Shown here piece after piece: positions 17,301 through 23,443 of a DNA stretch of 64,000 nucleotides. This stretch comes from Streptomyces sp. DvalAA-43. GTDB taxonomy: Bacteria; Actinomycetota; Actinomycetes; Streptomycetales; Streptomycetaceae. The translations under genes were made by a program, and so were the position numbers. The DNA lies in the NCBI RefSeq assembly GCF_900091725.1, contig NZ_FMBW01000001.1, forward strand, positions 84,620 to 148,619. The letters are read 5' to 3'. Within the stretch, counting starts at the first letter, position 1. The number at the start of each line of letters is the position of its first letter. The notes beneath the pieces were generated by a model. The model was not told where the DNA came from. It saw nothing but the letters and a program-made list of their open reading frames with translations, and did no database searches.

Positions 17301-19958
17301 CCGGCGGGCAGCGGGGGGAACACCGGCGAGACGGAGACCCTCAAGGCCACCTCGGCCGACGGAACCCAGAAGAACATCAAGCCCAAGACCGGCCGGGCGA
17401 TCCTGTTCTCGATCCCCACGGACTGGCTCGGCGAGGCGACGATCGCCCGGGGCAAGGTCGCGGGCATGTTCGGGCCCGGAAGCACGTCCCAAGCGGTTGA
17501 GTACCAGACCAATGTCCTGACCTGGGTACGGGAGGACGTGGCCCGCGAGCTGGGGCTGATCGACGACACGACCTTCCCGACCGAGGTGACCGGTGCCTGG
17601 ACCGCGGTGGCGGCGGCGAGCAAGGCGTGGGTGGACGCGGACAAGGCGTACTGGAAGCTCAGGCGCAGCCTCACCGAATCGGTGGGAACCAATGCGCCCG
17701 ATCTCAGCCAGCTGGATGAGCTCGAAACGAAGAGGACCAGTGCTCATGATGCGATGCGGGAGTTCCGCCGGGTACGTGCGGCGGCGGACCGGCTCACCCG
17801 CTGGTACCACCAGAGCCCCCGCCCCGACGGCCCCCCGCCGCCCCCGGTGACCTTCACGGCCCCCGCCAAGGCGAAGGCGGTTGTTCCCAAGTACACGGGC
17901 ACGGCGTTCACCCCGGCCACGGGGACGGACACCGCCGGTGACCCGAAGACGATCGTCTCCCCGTCCGGTGACACCTACACACTGCGGGACGTGCCCGAGG
18001 ACGGCGACGCCTTCTTCCACGCGCTGACGGCGGGCCTCCGGCACACGGGCACCCCATTGCCGGGCCCGACCGGTGACCCGGCCGACACCGATACGCCCCT
18101 CACCACCCTGCTCGACCGGATGACGGGGACCCTGACGGACGACTCGGGCGACCTGCTGGACTTCACGACGCCGGATCTCCTCGACACGTTCACCCCTCAG
18201 GAACTGGCCGACGGCGGCCCCACGTACGCCGAAGGCTCCCCCGAGGCCCGCGAGTTCGCGGATGCCGCCCGCACCTTGCCCTTGTACGGCGAGCTGAGGA
18301 CCAACGAGCGCAGAGCCCTGGCGCTCACCCAACTACGGCGCGCCGGCGACTCGCCCAACGACACCGGCTGGGACCACGGAGCCGCGGACCTGCTGCCCGC
18401 GCTCGCCGCCAGGACCTTCGACGTCACGGTGACCGTGGTCCGGGACGACGGCACGTTCCAGGAATTCGCCCCGCCGTCCACCACTCCGTCCACCGGCCAC
18501 GTAGTGCTGTACCTCAAGGACCGCCACTACCAGGCGGCATTGGCGCCCAGGCCCCAGGTGCAGGACCAGGTCCAGGTCCAGGAGCAGGACCAAAACCAGA
18601 ACCAGGATCAGGACCGCGAAGCGGAACGAGAGGCGAGGCACAGGCGCGAAGCGGAACGCGAAGCCGAACGCGAAGCCATACGCAAGCGCGAAGCCGAACG
18701 CCAAGCCGAACGAGAAGCGGAACGCCAAGCCGAACGCGAAGCCATACGCAAGCGCGAAGCCGAACGCCAAGCCGAACGAGAGGCAAGGCGCAAGCGCGAA
18801 GCCGAACAGGAAGCGGAACGCAAGCGGGCACAGAAGGAAAAGCAGGAGCGGGAACAGGCGCGAGAGCAAGCACGGAAGCAGAAGGAAGAGCAAGAAAAGG
18901 CGGAGAAGCGGAGAAGGAAACAAGAACAGGAAAGAGAAAAGGAACAAAACCAGGAGCACGCACAGAAACAAGCACGCAAACACAAACGAGCAGAAGCACG
19001 GAAACAAAAACAAAAACAAGCACGCAACCAAGCACGAGAACAAAGGTGGGAAGAAGAGCAAGAACAGACACGGGAACACGAGCAGGAAGAAAACCAGGAG
19101 CAGGAAGCAGAAGCGGAGCAGACACAGGACCTGAACCAGGACCGGGAACAGGACCGGGAACAAGACCAGGACCAGGAAACGATCCTGGAGGAAGACGACC
19201 GGAGCGACAGAGACGAGCCGGAGTCGAGCTCCTCCACGCGCGACGGCCAGCACAACGACACCGAGCGCAAGCGGGCGCAGAAGCAGGAGAAGCAGAAGCG
19301 GGAACAGGCGCGAGAGCAAGCACGGAAGCAGAACGAGAAGCAAAAGAAGGCGGAGAAGCGGAGAAGGAAACAAGAACAGGAAAGAGAAAAGGAACAAAAC
19401 CAGGAGCACGCACAGAAACAAGCACGCAAACACAAACGAGCAGAAGCACGGAAACAAAAACAAAAACAAGCACGCAACCAAGCACGAGAACAAAGGTGGG
19501 AAGAAGAGCAAGAACAGACACGGGAACAGGAACAGGAAGAAAACCAGGAGCAGGAGCAGGAGCAGGAGCGGGAGCAGGAGCAGCCAGAGGTGCCGGATGG
19601 GCCCGACGAGCCGAACGAGCCCGACCAGCCCATGGCCCCGGCTCCTCCCCCGCCTGCGGGCCACAACAACCCGTCGGTTCCCCTCCCCACCTCACCCGAG
19701 TTCCTGGGCTGGGTCCTCGATACTCACGGCGTGCGTAACTTCCGAGTGCACAGTGCACAGCTGAGCCAGGTCACTGGGATCGACGGCGCGATGGCAGAAC
19801 TGGCGCTGCTCGGGAGATCCGCGACCCTGGGCGAATTGGGCCTGACCGACGATCAGATACTGCGGGTACTGGCGCGCAACCAGTACGCGTCTCAGGATGC
19901 GGTGACGTACCTGCGCAGGAACGAACGGTACGCAGCAATCCTCAGACACGAGGACTAG
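8319..19958 (+). CDS. giant ESX-associated polymorphic protein with clan CD-like and OTU-like regions
   Basis: The protein is 3,879 aa, one of the largest classes of Streptomyces protein. Residues 1-330 form a helical WXG/CpnT-like N-terminus with a hydrophobic helix (about 110-135). Residues 335-600 are a disordered Ser/Thr/Asp linker. Residues 600-770 look alpha/beta but are unassigned. At residues 978-1060, a hydrophobic strand ending in AAHG (His985) and a second ending in YACATG (Cys1030) give the His-Gly/Ala-Cys pattern of clan CD cysteine peptidases, as in proteins annotated as lonely Cys domain. Long beta-rich repeats fill about 1350-2760. At 3220-3400 there is an OTU-like segment (DGDAFFHAL and DRHYQAAL) in which Ala3231 replaces the usual Cys. 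Residues 3410-3760 are charged coiled coil, and about 85 residues of unassigned globular domain end the protein. It is likely exported via the adjacent ESX system and perhaps self-processed. Toxicity is not proven. Confidence 0.8.
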   Translation: MSIKATPELNNLLFVLIGERLLQADEDLAYASRRPYHRLSGRLTDLSSEIEGSVVGISRSLPPQVGANYLQSMRLFIDNGGTNHLREFSDQLKTIGDGRTETSMNITESKWQIIAELIRLMIELLVIFVMSFFTAGTTASDAAVAKGRSRVVVLTALDTLLKRTHLMPSLSEAFEEAFMNFAVRLAMMAAGPDGRRPKGFDWKAIAQDGVFGAFAGLFHGVFSSGMGKFLKNFKGPNPTKNLTKDVTGKVPPPKFSVKNLVKTGVKDTKDFLVSGGSEAVAEIVAGGLMTGKWSTSWDTFLGSGISGKAESVLSSGAAKPGNWVQNNFKNIPTSSRNDGNGTGSDSGGGTDSGTGTSTGNTTATSPGAGTGSGSGTGAGGGSGSRKGSNPTNDTDAPGRTESTDQPGHTEETGQNEQTDQPGENGHTGPTSKTPPSGSTNPSDSDGPPTKESVNTSSKDDQVHTAPSGDTHDTSRGDQQQNDDAAPSRDERTPQTQQTQQDSEATPPQTDTDTGADTNTDTTAETKADETGESNGSNGSNGSNDSRSPDDDTEPSTGLLTEDGSSDTGQLPSAPESPATPQATPPTDMANHRPGATPPPQETALRRELSKQLTDNKGGVTIFVDGAADIDHQAAATLLMGSLDGLGYKGPITAIVPADVRKKLEPLLSDELSARVTWESRTFDPDIPTADRRASGESGAQGLVLVAAGDRLDHDGDAATRFLNFMGADQAVVLGPSARDTSRRYRYSRPDADSVTEVTDLETVEESYESHAPVDRRPTTPPVAVSSRPDPANRPPTSSRSTLPTDDGRTRTESREPTPVPASDLAPEVEPAPAFTSATGPVRKPETEPEPKKKEQERTPEPRPEPVNDAETETAQNDAPITNAHPPVAAGSSGTPPRLVLRSARSTDDPTTDSDDIVRHTITDNSSDSSFLASYSPSDWSQRGQRFSTVVTSPTYQDHHHSEQSLYRKPRQLPWHDQKVSFFAAHGTPTRVKLTKNDGTEIVISGRELGRYLEHSADLGPKDRPIVLYACATGAAPTHGGLSVAQHVANLTGRTVYAPTTTAGTAIDSAQQIRPVLFRDSAENPGQWVSYAPEPSGAELTVLARAAGLHPPADTEGTPDTAGSSTATGSPVSEDTPGPWATTRTLQLVRTLRGTFGPQIEQSPGHHDLLAALGSLDNERFGGDDSVWAPYRDGRMTPDLLRRITDELSGTDRPGLERYADLFSRVGTASGGSGVGPDAGAHQDDARSPSRDVTQEAGESSQAQPSTSTAGITNTANTTNTANTTNTTNTTNTTDATNTTDAVETEAVVQLVAAQLDTQRPATVDTAMTPAPAAGAIQQFPGDLRLPAYITGDGENGDSAFTYGQSEVTQRGVENILAHIDSSALPVPARNAARAENNPLAELEQALRTSPHVFHGDGWVSAPFKDTSGRIRQLRVSQRPQAPWSMLTNATGDPITLDPVKVDQIHRSQITSGKSQTVSSARQFGLSVPLGPPSGPIKPFGRVGLTLGFTKSVDFNLQDQTLSQVESRHGDESHLYLGDVMYTVELTDPAPKKPTAVNRIARRLGMPDTHQEAGQPAPLTFGVKDGLLLRLPDNLTVIPTAEHAPEVMALGEHSDYRMVHTEGVGPVSDIHAWAVGETGAVVGSTMHAEITRFLSSENFIRLADRMAHGPVTSQPLFTESGTPAGLLVVDKVVPGRATRISGTSAVEMRDAIQRVIKNDRSTSTAYSQDVQITVGPSFSFAQYATSAAQPRVQAAFFAQGGNRSTRTTGFGGAGSRKTVGRAKKVRTELYLVQKTVHVRKTGQEHATPHTIWAVDRMTRAEARRLAGWDDGSTLRTRTAPTSRTTHPAPESSPAAGGSNEVTAAANASNAVTAPATTQPGEPTAPVYLPENHPTLLGMARVEAFLPGDGPSAPPSTSPNTTDNAAGSSTTPPTTPPPTSPPANAFLTELTDNVIAAVAERHPGIVAPLADFTGPTDKTKGWRGNNHFSAALLNTITLMDALSHHSMAGQLESFVSDGVRIRLVDTTGTKRKYRTILVKGALTGRRYEGTRNELILRSSTHANQRLDSSGTVSHTREFGIDVGVSARQNAADAFGQPLNSGVISPAGRYAWQKNRKTGSGATVAYEPLHATSGPSHVFSYQLDVSVTSGGFWRFRQPLRVLGVLGTGYSVGRNTEVDLIGGAATRPAMTGRILLNVPDEHIPTSPPKPSTTALAVSPLTTREVQALLDGSPEPTTSDTKGKGRATDGPADGMELTTPPKSQHPFGNLPHQVIGVAGSSELTQRVQTTLQQGSGDAWQFTLYGSTPHDAVMRQFQPQVIASFLDQSISNSGMRMVELFGAGPYVNRMGRLTHRVSLQNALVQSKPVSVETEQTLGAETQVNHATTSVTVAKLNLGFAYARSHDGRPSPVGTYGLVLNGTWSDGRTATVTNTVAVDNDRDDESPKYLVSADIKHEVGFSTRANGLAGPLRVVLPALQSHFAGFQLSLPGGWLGHVPEKTAHRIGLVGATLPPAPRYQEDSWSPAPWLRDTPFGSFPVNSLDSAKAAQDFAKLLKSRGVDDAGRDHILDMVTPRALLALRQQMSATGGGVTAVTRTAWSSLGEVHIGSQRATVRIELIQTETEFDGIDHSVTFQETLGMTETVDVAISKARSRAAGFSITEALRTGNPKVPNAGPALSESISATQQRAATTSTARLKNYTFYPNEPHADFLVQYELRMVLVNSDGTELSSGNSSVGTLREQLPLSLAVPDIDDAPAENQASASASQQISEIQEIQETRPQRNTVVSPAQRVSPPPTVTVRRPGQLTDAEITAWRQQGVPQAFTMPANGFMPRRITQADTALNAAQLAMAKAYNAKLPHLPRSANNTRLTGQALTQVVAAARKSGPAPQGGASGQALSDGLSSTQTAAFFANTATDSGYLAAALHDDALVMDTQGSYRLFSKPRLGEAVLLSVAAEATMESPERQTTSADTTSAETGAQSTTINATIGTAAPSVGSIAPSPAGSGGNTGETETLKATSADGTQKNIKPKTGRAILFSIPTDWLGEATIARGKVAGMFGPGSTSQAVEYQTNVLTWVREDVARELGLIDDTTFPTEVTGAWTAVAAASKAWVDADKAYWKLRRSLTESVGTNAPDLSQLDELETKRTSAHDAMREFRRVRAAADRLTRWYHQSPRPDGPPPPPVTFTAPAKAKAVVPKYTGTAFTPATGTDTAGDPKTIVSPSGDTYTLRDVPEDGDAFFHALTAGLRHTGTPLPGPTGDPADTDTPLTTLLDRMTGTLTDDSGDLLDFTTPDLLDTFTPQELADGGPTYAEGSPEAREFADAARTLPLYGELRTNERRALALTQLRRAGDSPNDTGWDHGAADLLPALAARTFDVTVTVVRDDGTFQEFAPPSTTPSTGHVVLYLKDRHYQAALAPRPQVQDQVQVQEQDQNQNQDQDREAEREARHRREAEREAEREAIRKREAERQAEREAERQAEREAIRKREAERQAEREARRKREAEQEAERKRAQKEKQEREQAREQARKQKEEQEKAEKRRRKQEQEREKEQNQEHAQKQARKHKRAEARKQKQKQARNQAREQRWEEEQEQTREHEQEENQEQEAEAEQTQDLNQDREQDREQDQDQETILEEDDRSDRDEPESSSSTRDGQHNDTERKRAQKQEKQKREQAREQARKQNEKQKKAEKRRRKQEQEREKEQNQEHAQKQARKHKRAEARKQKQKQARNQAREQRWEEEQEQTREQEQEENQEQEQEQEREQEQPEVPDGPDEPNEPDQPMAPAPPPPAGHNNPSVPLPTSPEFLGWVLDTHGVRNFRVHSAQLSQVTGIDGAMAELALLGRSATLGELGLTDDQILRVLARNQYASQDAVTYLRRNERYAAILRHED
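18897..19078 (+). repeat. first copy of a 182-bp exact direct repeat within the giant gene
   Basis: This stretch is identical to 19347-19528, exactly 450 bp further on. It encodes part of an Arg/Lys/Glu/Gln coiled coil and is strongly A-rich compared with the surrounding high-GC DNA. Similarity extends upstream to about 18819 with one codon difference in spacing. Confidence 0.93.
19347..19528 (+). repeat. second copy of the 182-bp exact direct repeat
   Basis: It is identical to 18897-19078. The 450-bp offset is a multiple of three, so recombination between copies would remove 150 codons and keep the frame. Confidence 0.93.
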
Positions 19959-19969
19959 GAACCCGCGAC

Positions 19970-20683
19970 GTGGACGTCCGACACGACGCCATGACGGACA
20001 CGAACCGAGGCACAGGGACAGAGATGCAGAACACCGACGAGGCGGGCGACCGGACGCTGCCCCCCGTGCCCGACCACATTCGGGAGGCCGCGCGCGAGGC
20101 GCCGGACCACTGGATCGGTGTCGTCGACCCCGCGTGGACCGACGCCGCCCCGCCTCCGCCCTGGGCCGTGGCCGGGGAATGGCGTTCCGGGCTCGACGGC
20201 GATGTCGTGGAGTGGCAGGCCAACGACGACTACAGGCCGTCCCCACTCGCACTGGGCTGGCCCGAACCCACCGATCCCGTCGACGCCGCCGTACAGTTGG
20301 CCGTCACCGGATACGGATCCCTGGACGATGCCGTGGAGGCGTTGGCCGGGGCAGAGGTCATGGTGCTCCGGGGGCCGGACGGCGGCCCGTTGAGCGTCAT
20401 CGGGGCGGACGGCGCGCCCGCGGTGCCGGTCTTCACCGCCGTACCCCACCAGCCGTTCGAGGGCGCGCTGGCGCACGACCGGGTCTCCGTCGCCGACCTG
20501 GTACGGGGCCTCGCGCCCGACGAAGACCGTCTGTCGGTCAATCCGGCAGGCCCCGCACGTATCTCGCTGAACGCACGTCAGGTGATCGACGTGCTCCGTC
20601 CCACCGGTTCCACCCTGGCGACCAGTTCCACCGGTTCACGCCTCACCGTCCCCACCAGTTCCGTCATCCAGAGGACTCCATGA
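19970..20683 (+). CDS. ESX-associated protein with SseB-like features, function unknown
   Basis: The protein is 237 aa from GTG 19970, which has AGGA upstream; ATG 19991 and ATG 20024 are in-frame alternatives. The centre reads WAVAGEWRSG then ALGWPEPTDPVDAAVQLAVTGYG, and the C-terminal half (GPDGGPLSVIGADGAPAVPVFTA) resembles the SseB-type segments common in actinobacterial ESX-associated proteins. It starts 12 bp after the giant gene and its stop overlaps the next start (ATGA). An immunity or chaperone role for the giant protein is possible from context only. Confidence 0.62.
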   Translation: MDVRHDAMTDTNRGTGTEMQNTDEAGDRTLPPVPDHIREAAREAPDHWIGVVDPAWTDAAPPPPWAVAGEWRSGLDGDVVEWQANDDYRPSPLALGWPEPTDPVDAAVQLAVTGYGSLDDAVEALAGAEVMVLRGPDGGPLSVIGADGAPAVPVFTAVPHQPFEGALAHDRVSVADLVRGLAPDEDRLSVNPAGPARISLNARQVIDVLRPTGSTLATSSTGSRLTVPTSSVIQRTP

Positions 20684-22113
20684 CCACGTCCAAGAACGAA
20701 GAGACAGAGGCCACCTCCGAGTCGGAGGTCCACGCCACCGCGGAGGCCACCGGCGGGACCTCGACCCGGACCGCTCCCGCCACCCCCGCCGCTTCCACCG
20801 CTTCCACCGCTTCCACGAAGGTCGGCGGCACGACGGGCGAGGCCAAGCCGTCCACGCCTTCGGAGGAGTCCGCCGAGAAGAAGAACGAGAAGCAGGCGGC
20901 AGAAGCAGAGGGCCAGGGACCGAGTTCCCCGGCGACGGCCGAGGCCAAGGCCGAGGGCGAAGCCGCGACCACCCCCGCCACCGCCGAAGGCGAGGGCGCC
21001 ACCGCAACAACCACCGCCACCGCCACCGCCGAAGAGGAAGCCGCCTCCATAGCCACGGGCACGGCGACCACCACGGCCGACGCCCCCGAGAAGGTGGGCC
21101 GCCCGAACAAGGCGCTCCTCGCGGGTGCGGCCATCGCGGGCGTGCTGCTGGTGACCGTCCCGTTCCTGGTCCACACCGGCGGCGGCGACGACGGCCGGCG
21201 CAACGCCGGCAACGGCGAGGCCCCCGGCACGGTGCTCGGCTCCGGCAAGGGCGACATGCCCGGCGTGTTCGCGTCCGCCGCCCCCTCGCCCCGTACGGGC
21301 TCCGGCAAGCAGCCGCCCCGCGGCGAGGACGGCAAGGGCGGCGGCCCCTCGGCCGACGGCCCCGACGGGTCCCAGCCACTCAACGAGGGCGGGGGCACCG
21401 CGGGCGGCAGCACCGGAGGAGGCGGCGACACCGGGACCAACGACGACCCGGATCAGAAGTCCACCGACGGCAAGAAGACCACGACCGGGAACACGACCAC
21501 CAACCGGAAGAACACCACCACCAAGACCGGAACCGGCAGCACATCGACCGGAACCGGGGGCGGCACCCCCGCGAAGACCACCCCGCAGTCGAACGTGGTC
21601 TACACGGGCGTGGCCGGTCGCGGCTGCCCCACCCCGGCGGGCGGCGGCTACCAGCAGGACCACTTCTTCACCGACGGCAGCGCCGGCTGGTACACCCCGT
21701 CGTCCGGCGGCTGGACGGGCAACGGCTGCAACGGGAGCTACGCCTCCATCCCGATGTCCGGCAGCACCACGACCGACATGCAGAACCGCGTCAAGTGGTG
21801 GTGGAAGCCCGGTAGCCGGGCCCGTACCTGCCAGATCTCCGTATACGTCCCGAACAACGGCTCCGTGCAGTACGTGGGCGGCCACCCCACGAAGTACCAC
21901 GTGCTGGTGAACGCCAACGACGCCTCGTCCATGTACAGCAGCTTCACGCTCAACCAGACCGCCCACCGCGGTCAGTGGGTCGACGCGGGCACCTTCCCCA
22001 TGAAGGGCTCCACGATCGGGGTCAAGCTGCTCGACCGGGGCGACGACTGGTCCAAGGGGTGGGAGAAGGCGCACCACGCCGCCGCCCAGATGAAGGTGAC
22101 CTGCCGCTCCTGA
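20680..22113 (+). CDS. membrane-anchored protein with C-terminal extracellular beta domain
   Basis: The protein is 477 aa; its ATG overlaps the preceding stop codon (ATGA). Residues 1-140 are a disordered Ala/Thr/Glu cytoplasmic region. One transmembrane helix (about 145-167, ALLAGAAIAGVLLVTVPFLV) is followed by a Gly/Thr-rich linker with many TTT/NTT runs. The last ~180 residues form a beta-rich domain with four Cys (GRGCPTP, GNGCNGS, RTCQIS, VTCRS) and many aromatic residues, resembling carbohydrate- or golvesin-type binding modules. It probably displays the binding domain outside the membrane and may help to anchor or receive an ESX cargo. It ends the + strand ESX series. Confidence 0.65.
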   Translation: MTTSKNEETEATSESEVHATAEATGGTSTRTAPATPAASTASTASTKVGGTTGEAKPSTPSEESAEKKNEKQAAEAEGQGPSSPATAEAKAEGEAATTPATAEGEGATATTTATATAEEEAASIATGTATTTADAPEKVGRPNKALLAGAAIAGVLLVTVPFLVHTGGGDDGRRNAGNGEAPGTVLGSGKGDMPGVFASAAPSPRTGSGKQPPRGEDGKGGGPSADGPDGSQPLNEGGGTAGGSTGGGGDTGTNDDPDQKSTDGKKTTTGNTTTNRKNTTTKTGTGSTSTGTGGGTPAKTTPQSNVVYTGVAGRGCPTPAGGGYQQDHFFTDGSAGWYTPSSGGWTGNGCNGSYASIPMSGSTTTDMQNRVKWWWKPGSRARTCQISVYVPNNGSVQYVGGHPTKYHVLVNANDASSMYSSFTLNQTAHRGQWVDAGTFPMKGSTIGVKLLDRGDDWSKGWEKAHHAAAQMKVTCRS

Positions 22114-22128
22114 CGCGCCGCCGATAGC

Positions 22129-22152
22129 AGCCGGCCCCGACCGGGGCCGGCT
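22129..22152 (+). terminator. strong hairpin terminator ending the ESX cluster
   Basis: A perfect 10-bp stem (AGCCGGCCCC/GGGGCCGGCT) with loop GACC lies 15 bp after the last ESX gene and is followed by GTTCCCTGTTCC. It also lies downstream of the convergent peptidase gene, so it may work in both directions. Confidence 0.75.
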
Positions 22153-22262
22153 GTTCCCTGTTCCGGTGGCCCCCATGAGGCGGTACGTCGTCCCACTCGA
22201 CGGGCAGGTCATCACCGGCGGGTACCCGGCGGCGGTCGAGCTGCGGGCAGGGCCCCGGGGGC

Positions 22263-23222
22263 CTACCGCTCCGCGAAGCGGTCGAACGCCGCGTACACCG
22301 CCTCGCTCATGGCGGCGCTCCCCTTGTGTCCCGCGTCCTCGATGACCACGAGTTCCGCGCCGGGCCAGGCATGGGCGAGTTCCCAGGCCGTGTCGAGCGG
22401 TCCGCTGATGTCGAGGCGGCCGTGGATCAGGACACCGGGGATGCCCGCCAGGCGTCCCGCGTCACGGATCAGCTGCCCCTCCTCCAGCCAGGCCGCGTGG
22501 GAGAAGTAGTGCGAGCAGATCCGTACCAGCGCCAGCATGGCCCGGGGCGGCCTGCCGCCGTACGGGTGGGGCACGCCGTTCGGCTCGGCTGAGAGGACCG
22601 CGTCCTCCCAGGCACACCAGTCGGTCGCGGCCTTGGACCGTACATCCGGGTCTGGGTGTTCCATGAGGCGCGCGTACGCCGCGAGGAGGTCGCCGTCCCG
22701 GTCCGCCTCGGGAACACCGTCCCGGAACCGCTGCCACGCCTCCGGGAAGAACCGGCCCGAGCCCCGGTAGAGCCAGTCGATCTCGTGGCGACGGGTGCTG
22801 GTGACCGAGGCGAGCACGATCTCCGACACCCGCTCCGGGTGCCGCTCGGCGTAGGCGAGGCTGAGTGTGGAGCCCCAGGAGCCGCCGAACAGCAACCACC
22901 GGTCGACGCCGAGGTGTTCGCGCAGCAGCTCCATGTCGGCGATCAGATGCTCGGTGGTGTTGAGCGCCATGTCGGTGGTGGGGTCGGCGGCGTGGGGTGT
23001 GCTCCGGCCGCAGCCGCGCTGGTCGAAGAGGATGATCCGGTAGCGCTCCGGGTCGAAGGACTTGCGCGGGCCCGTCGAGCAGCCCGAACCGGGGCCGCCG
23101 TGGACGACGAGAGCGGGCTTGCCTTCGGGGTTTCCGCAGGTCTCCCAGTAGATGAGGTTTCCGTCGCCGGTATCGAGCATGCCGTGGTCGTAGGGGTCGA
23201 TCGGCGGGTACGGGGCCGTCAT
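22263..23222 (-). CDS. pip: proline iminopeptidase (S33 alpha/beta hydrolase)
   Basis: The protein is 319 aa, the usual length for the family. HGGPG (about residue 41) forms the oxyanion hole, DQRGCGRS follows it, and GGSWGS (about residue 112) carries the nucleophilic Ser. HGRLDISGP supplies the Asp region and EDAGHKG the His. The enzyme removes N-terminal proline from peptides in the cytoplasm. The start is ATG at 23222. Its promoter region faces the alpha/beta hydrolase at 23444, with an inverted-repeat operator between them. Confidence 0.9.
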   Translation of the reverse strand: MTAPYPPIDPYDHGMLDTGDGNLIYWETCGNPEGKPALVVHGGPGSGCSTGPRKSFDPERYRIILFDQRGCGRSTPHAADPTTDMALNTTEHLIADMELLREHLGVDRWLLFGGSWGSTLSLAYAERHPERVSEIVLASVTSTRRHEIDWLYRGSGRFFPEAWQRFRDGVPEADRDGDLLAAYARLMEHPDPDVRSKAATDWCAWEDAVLSAEPNGVPHPYGGRPPRAMLALVRICSHYFSHAAWLEEGQLIRDAGRLAGIPGVLIHGRLDISGPLDTAWELAHAWPGAELVVIEDAGHKGSAAMSEAVYAAFDRFAER

Positions 23223-23287
23223 GTCCGGTTCTCCTCCATCGAGTTCGCCAAAGGCACGAGCCGGACACTATATGCATGAATCACTGA

Positions 23288-23310
23288 CGTCACCTGTTTG
23301 ACCGGTGACG
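23288..23310. promoter_or_regulatory. operator 1 (CGTCACC-N9-GGTGACG) with overlapping promoter
   Basis: A perfect 7-bp inverted repeat with a 9-nt centre. TTGACC (23298-23303) inside it can serve as -35, with GACAGT at 23321-23326 as -10 (17-nt spacer), directing the hydrolase gene at 23444. The same inverted repeat recurs at 24528 and 28534. Confidence 0.55.
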
Positions 23311-23341
23311 CATCGCATGGGACAGTCGTGCGCAGTCGGAC

Positions 23342-23425
23342 CCGTCCATCAGTCCGTACATCGACCCATACATCGCTCTGTCCACCGACCCGTACATCGA
23401 TCCGCGCACCGCCGCGCACATCGAC
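23342..23425. repeat. seven degenerate 12-bp tandem units upstream of the hydrolase gene
   Basis: The units run consecutively with consensus CCGTACATCGAC (for example 23354-23365, 23366-23377 and 23390-23401). They fill the leader between the predicted promoter and the ribosome-binding site of the gene at 23444. Confidence 0.75.
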
Positions 23426-23443
23426 ACACACGGAGGGCTTCAC

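Noticed and set aside
16488..18332. 614-codon - strand reading frame inside the giant gene
   Set aside because: Arg/Gly-rich shadow with no start signals; the + strand frame is continuous for 3,879 codons.
22176..22290. Small + strand frame starting MRRYVVPLDGQVITGGYPAAVEL
   Set aside because: The first ~25 residues look plausible, but the frame runs into the antisense of the peptidase gene. It could be a remnant, but cannot be supported.
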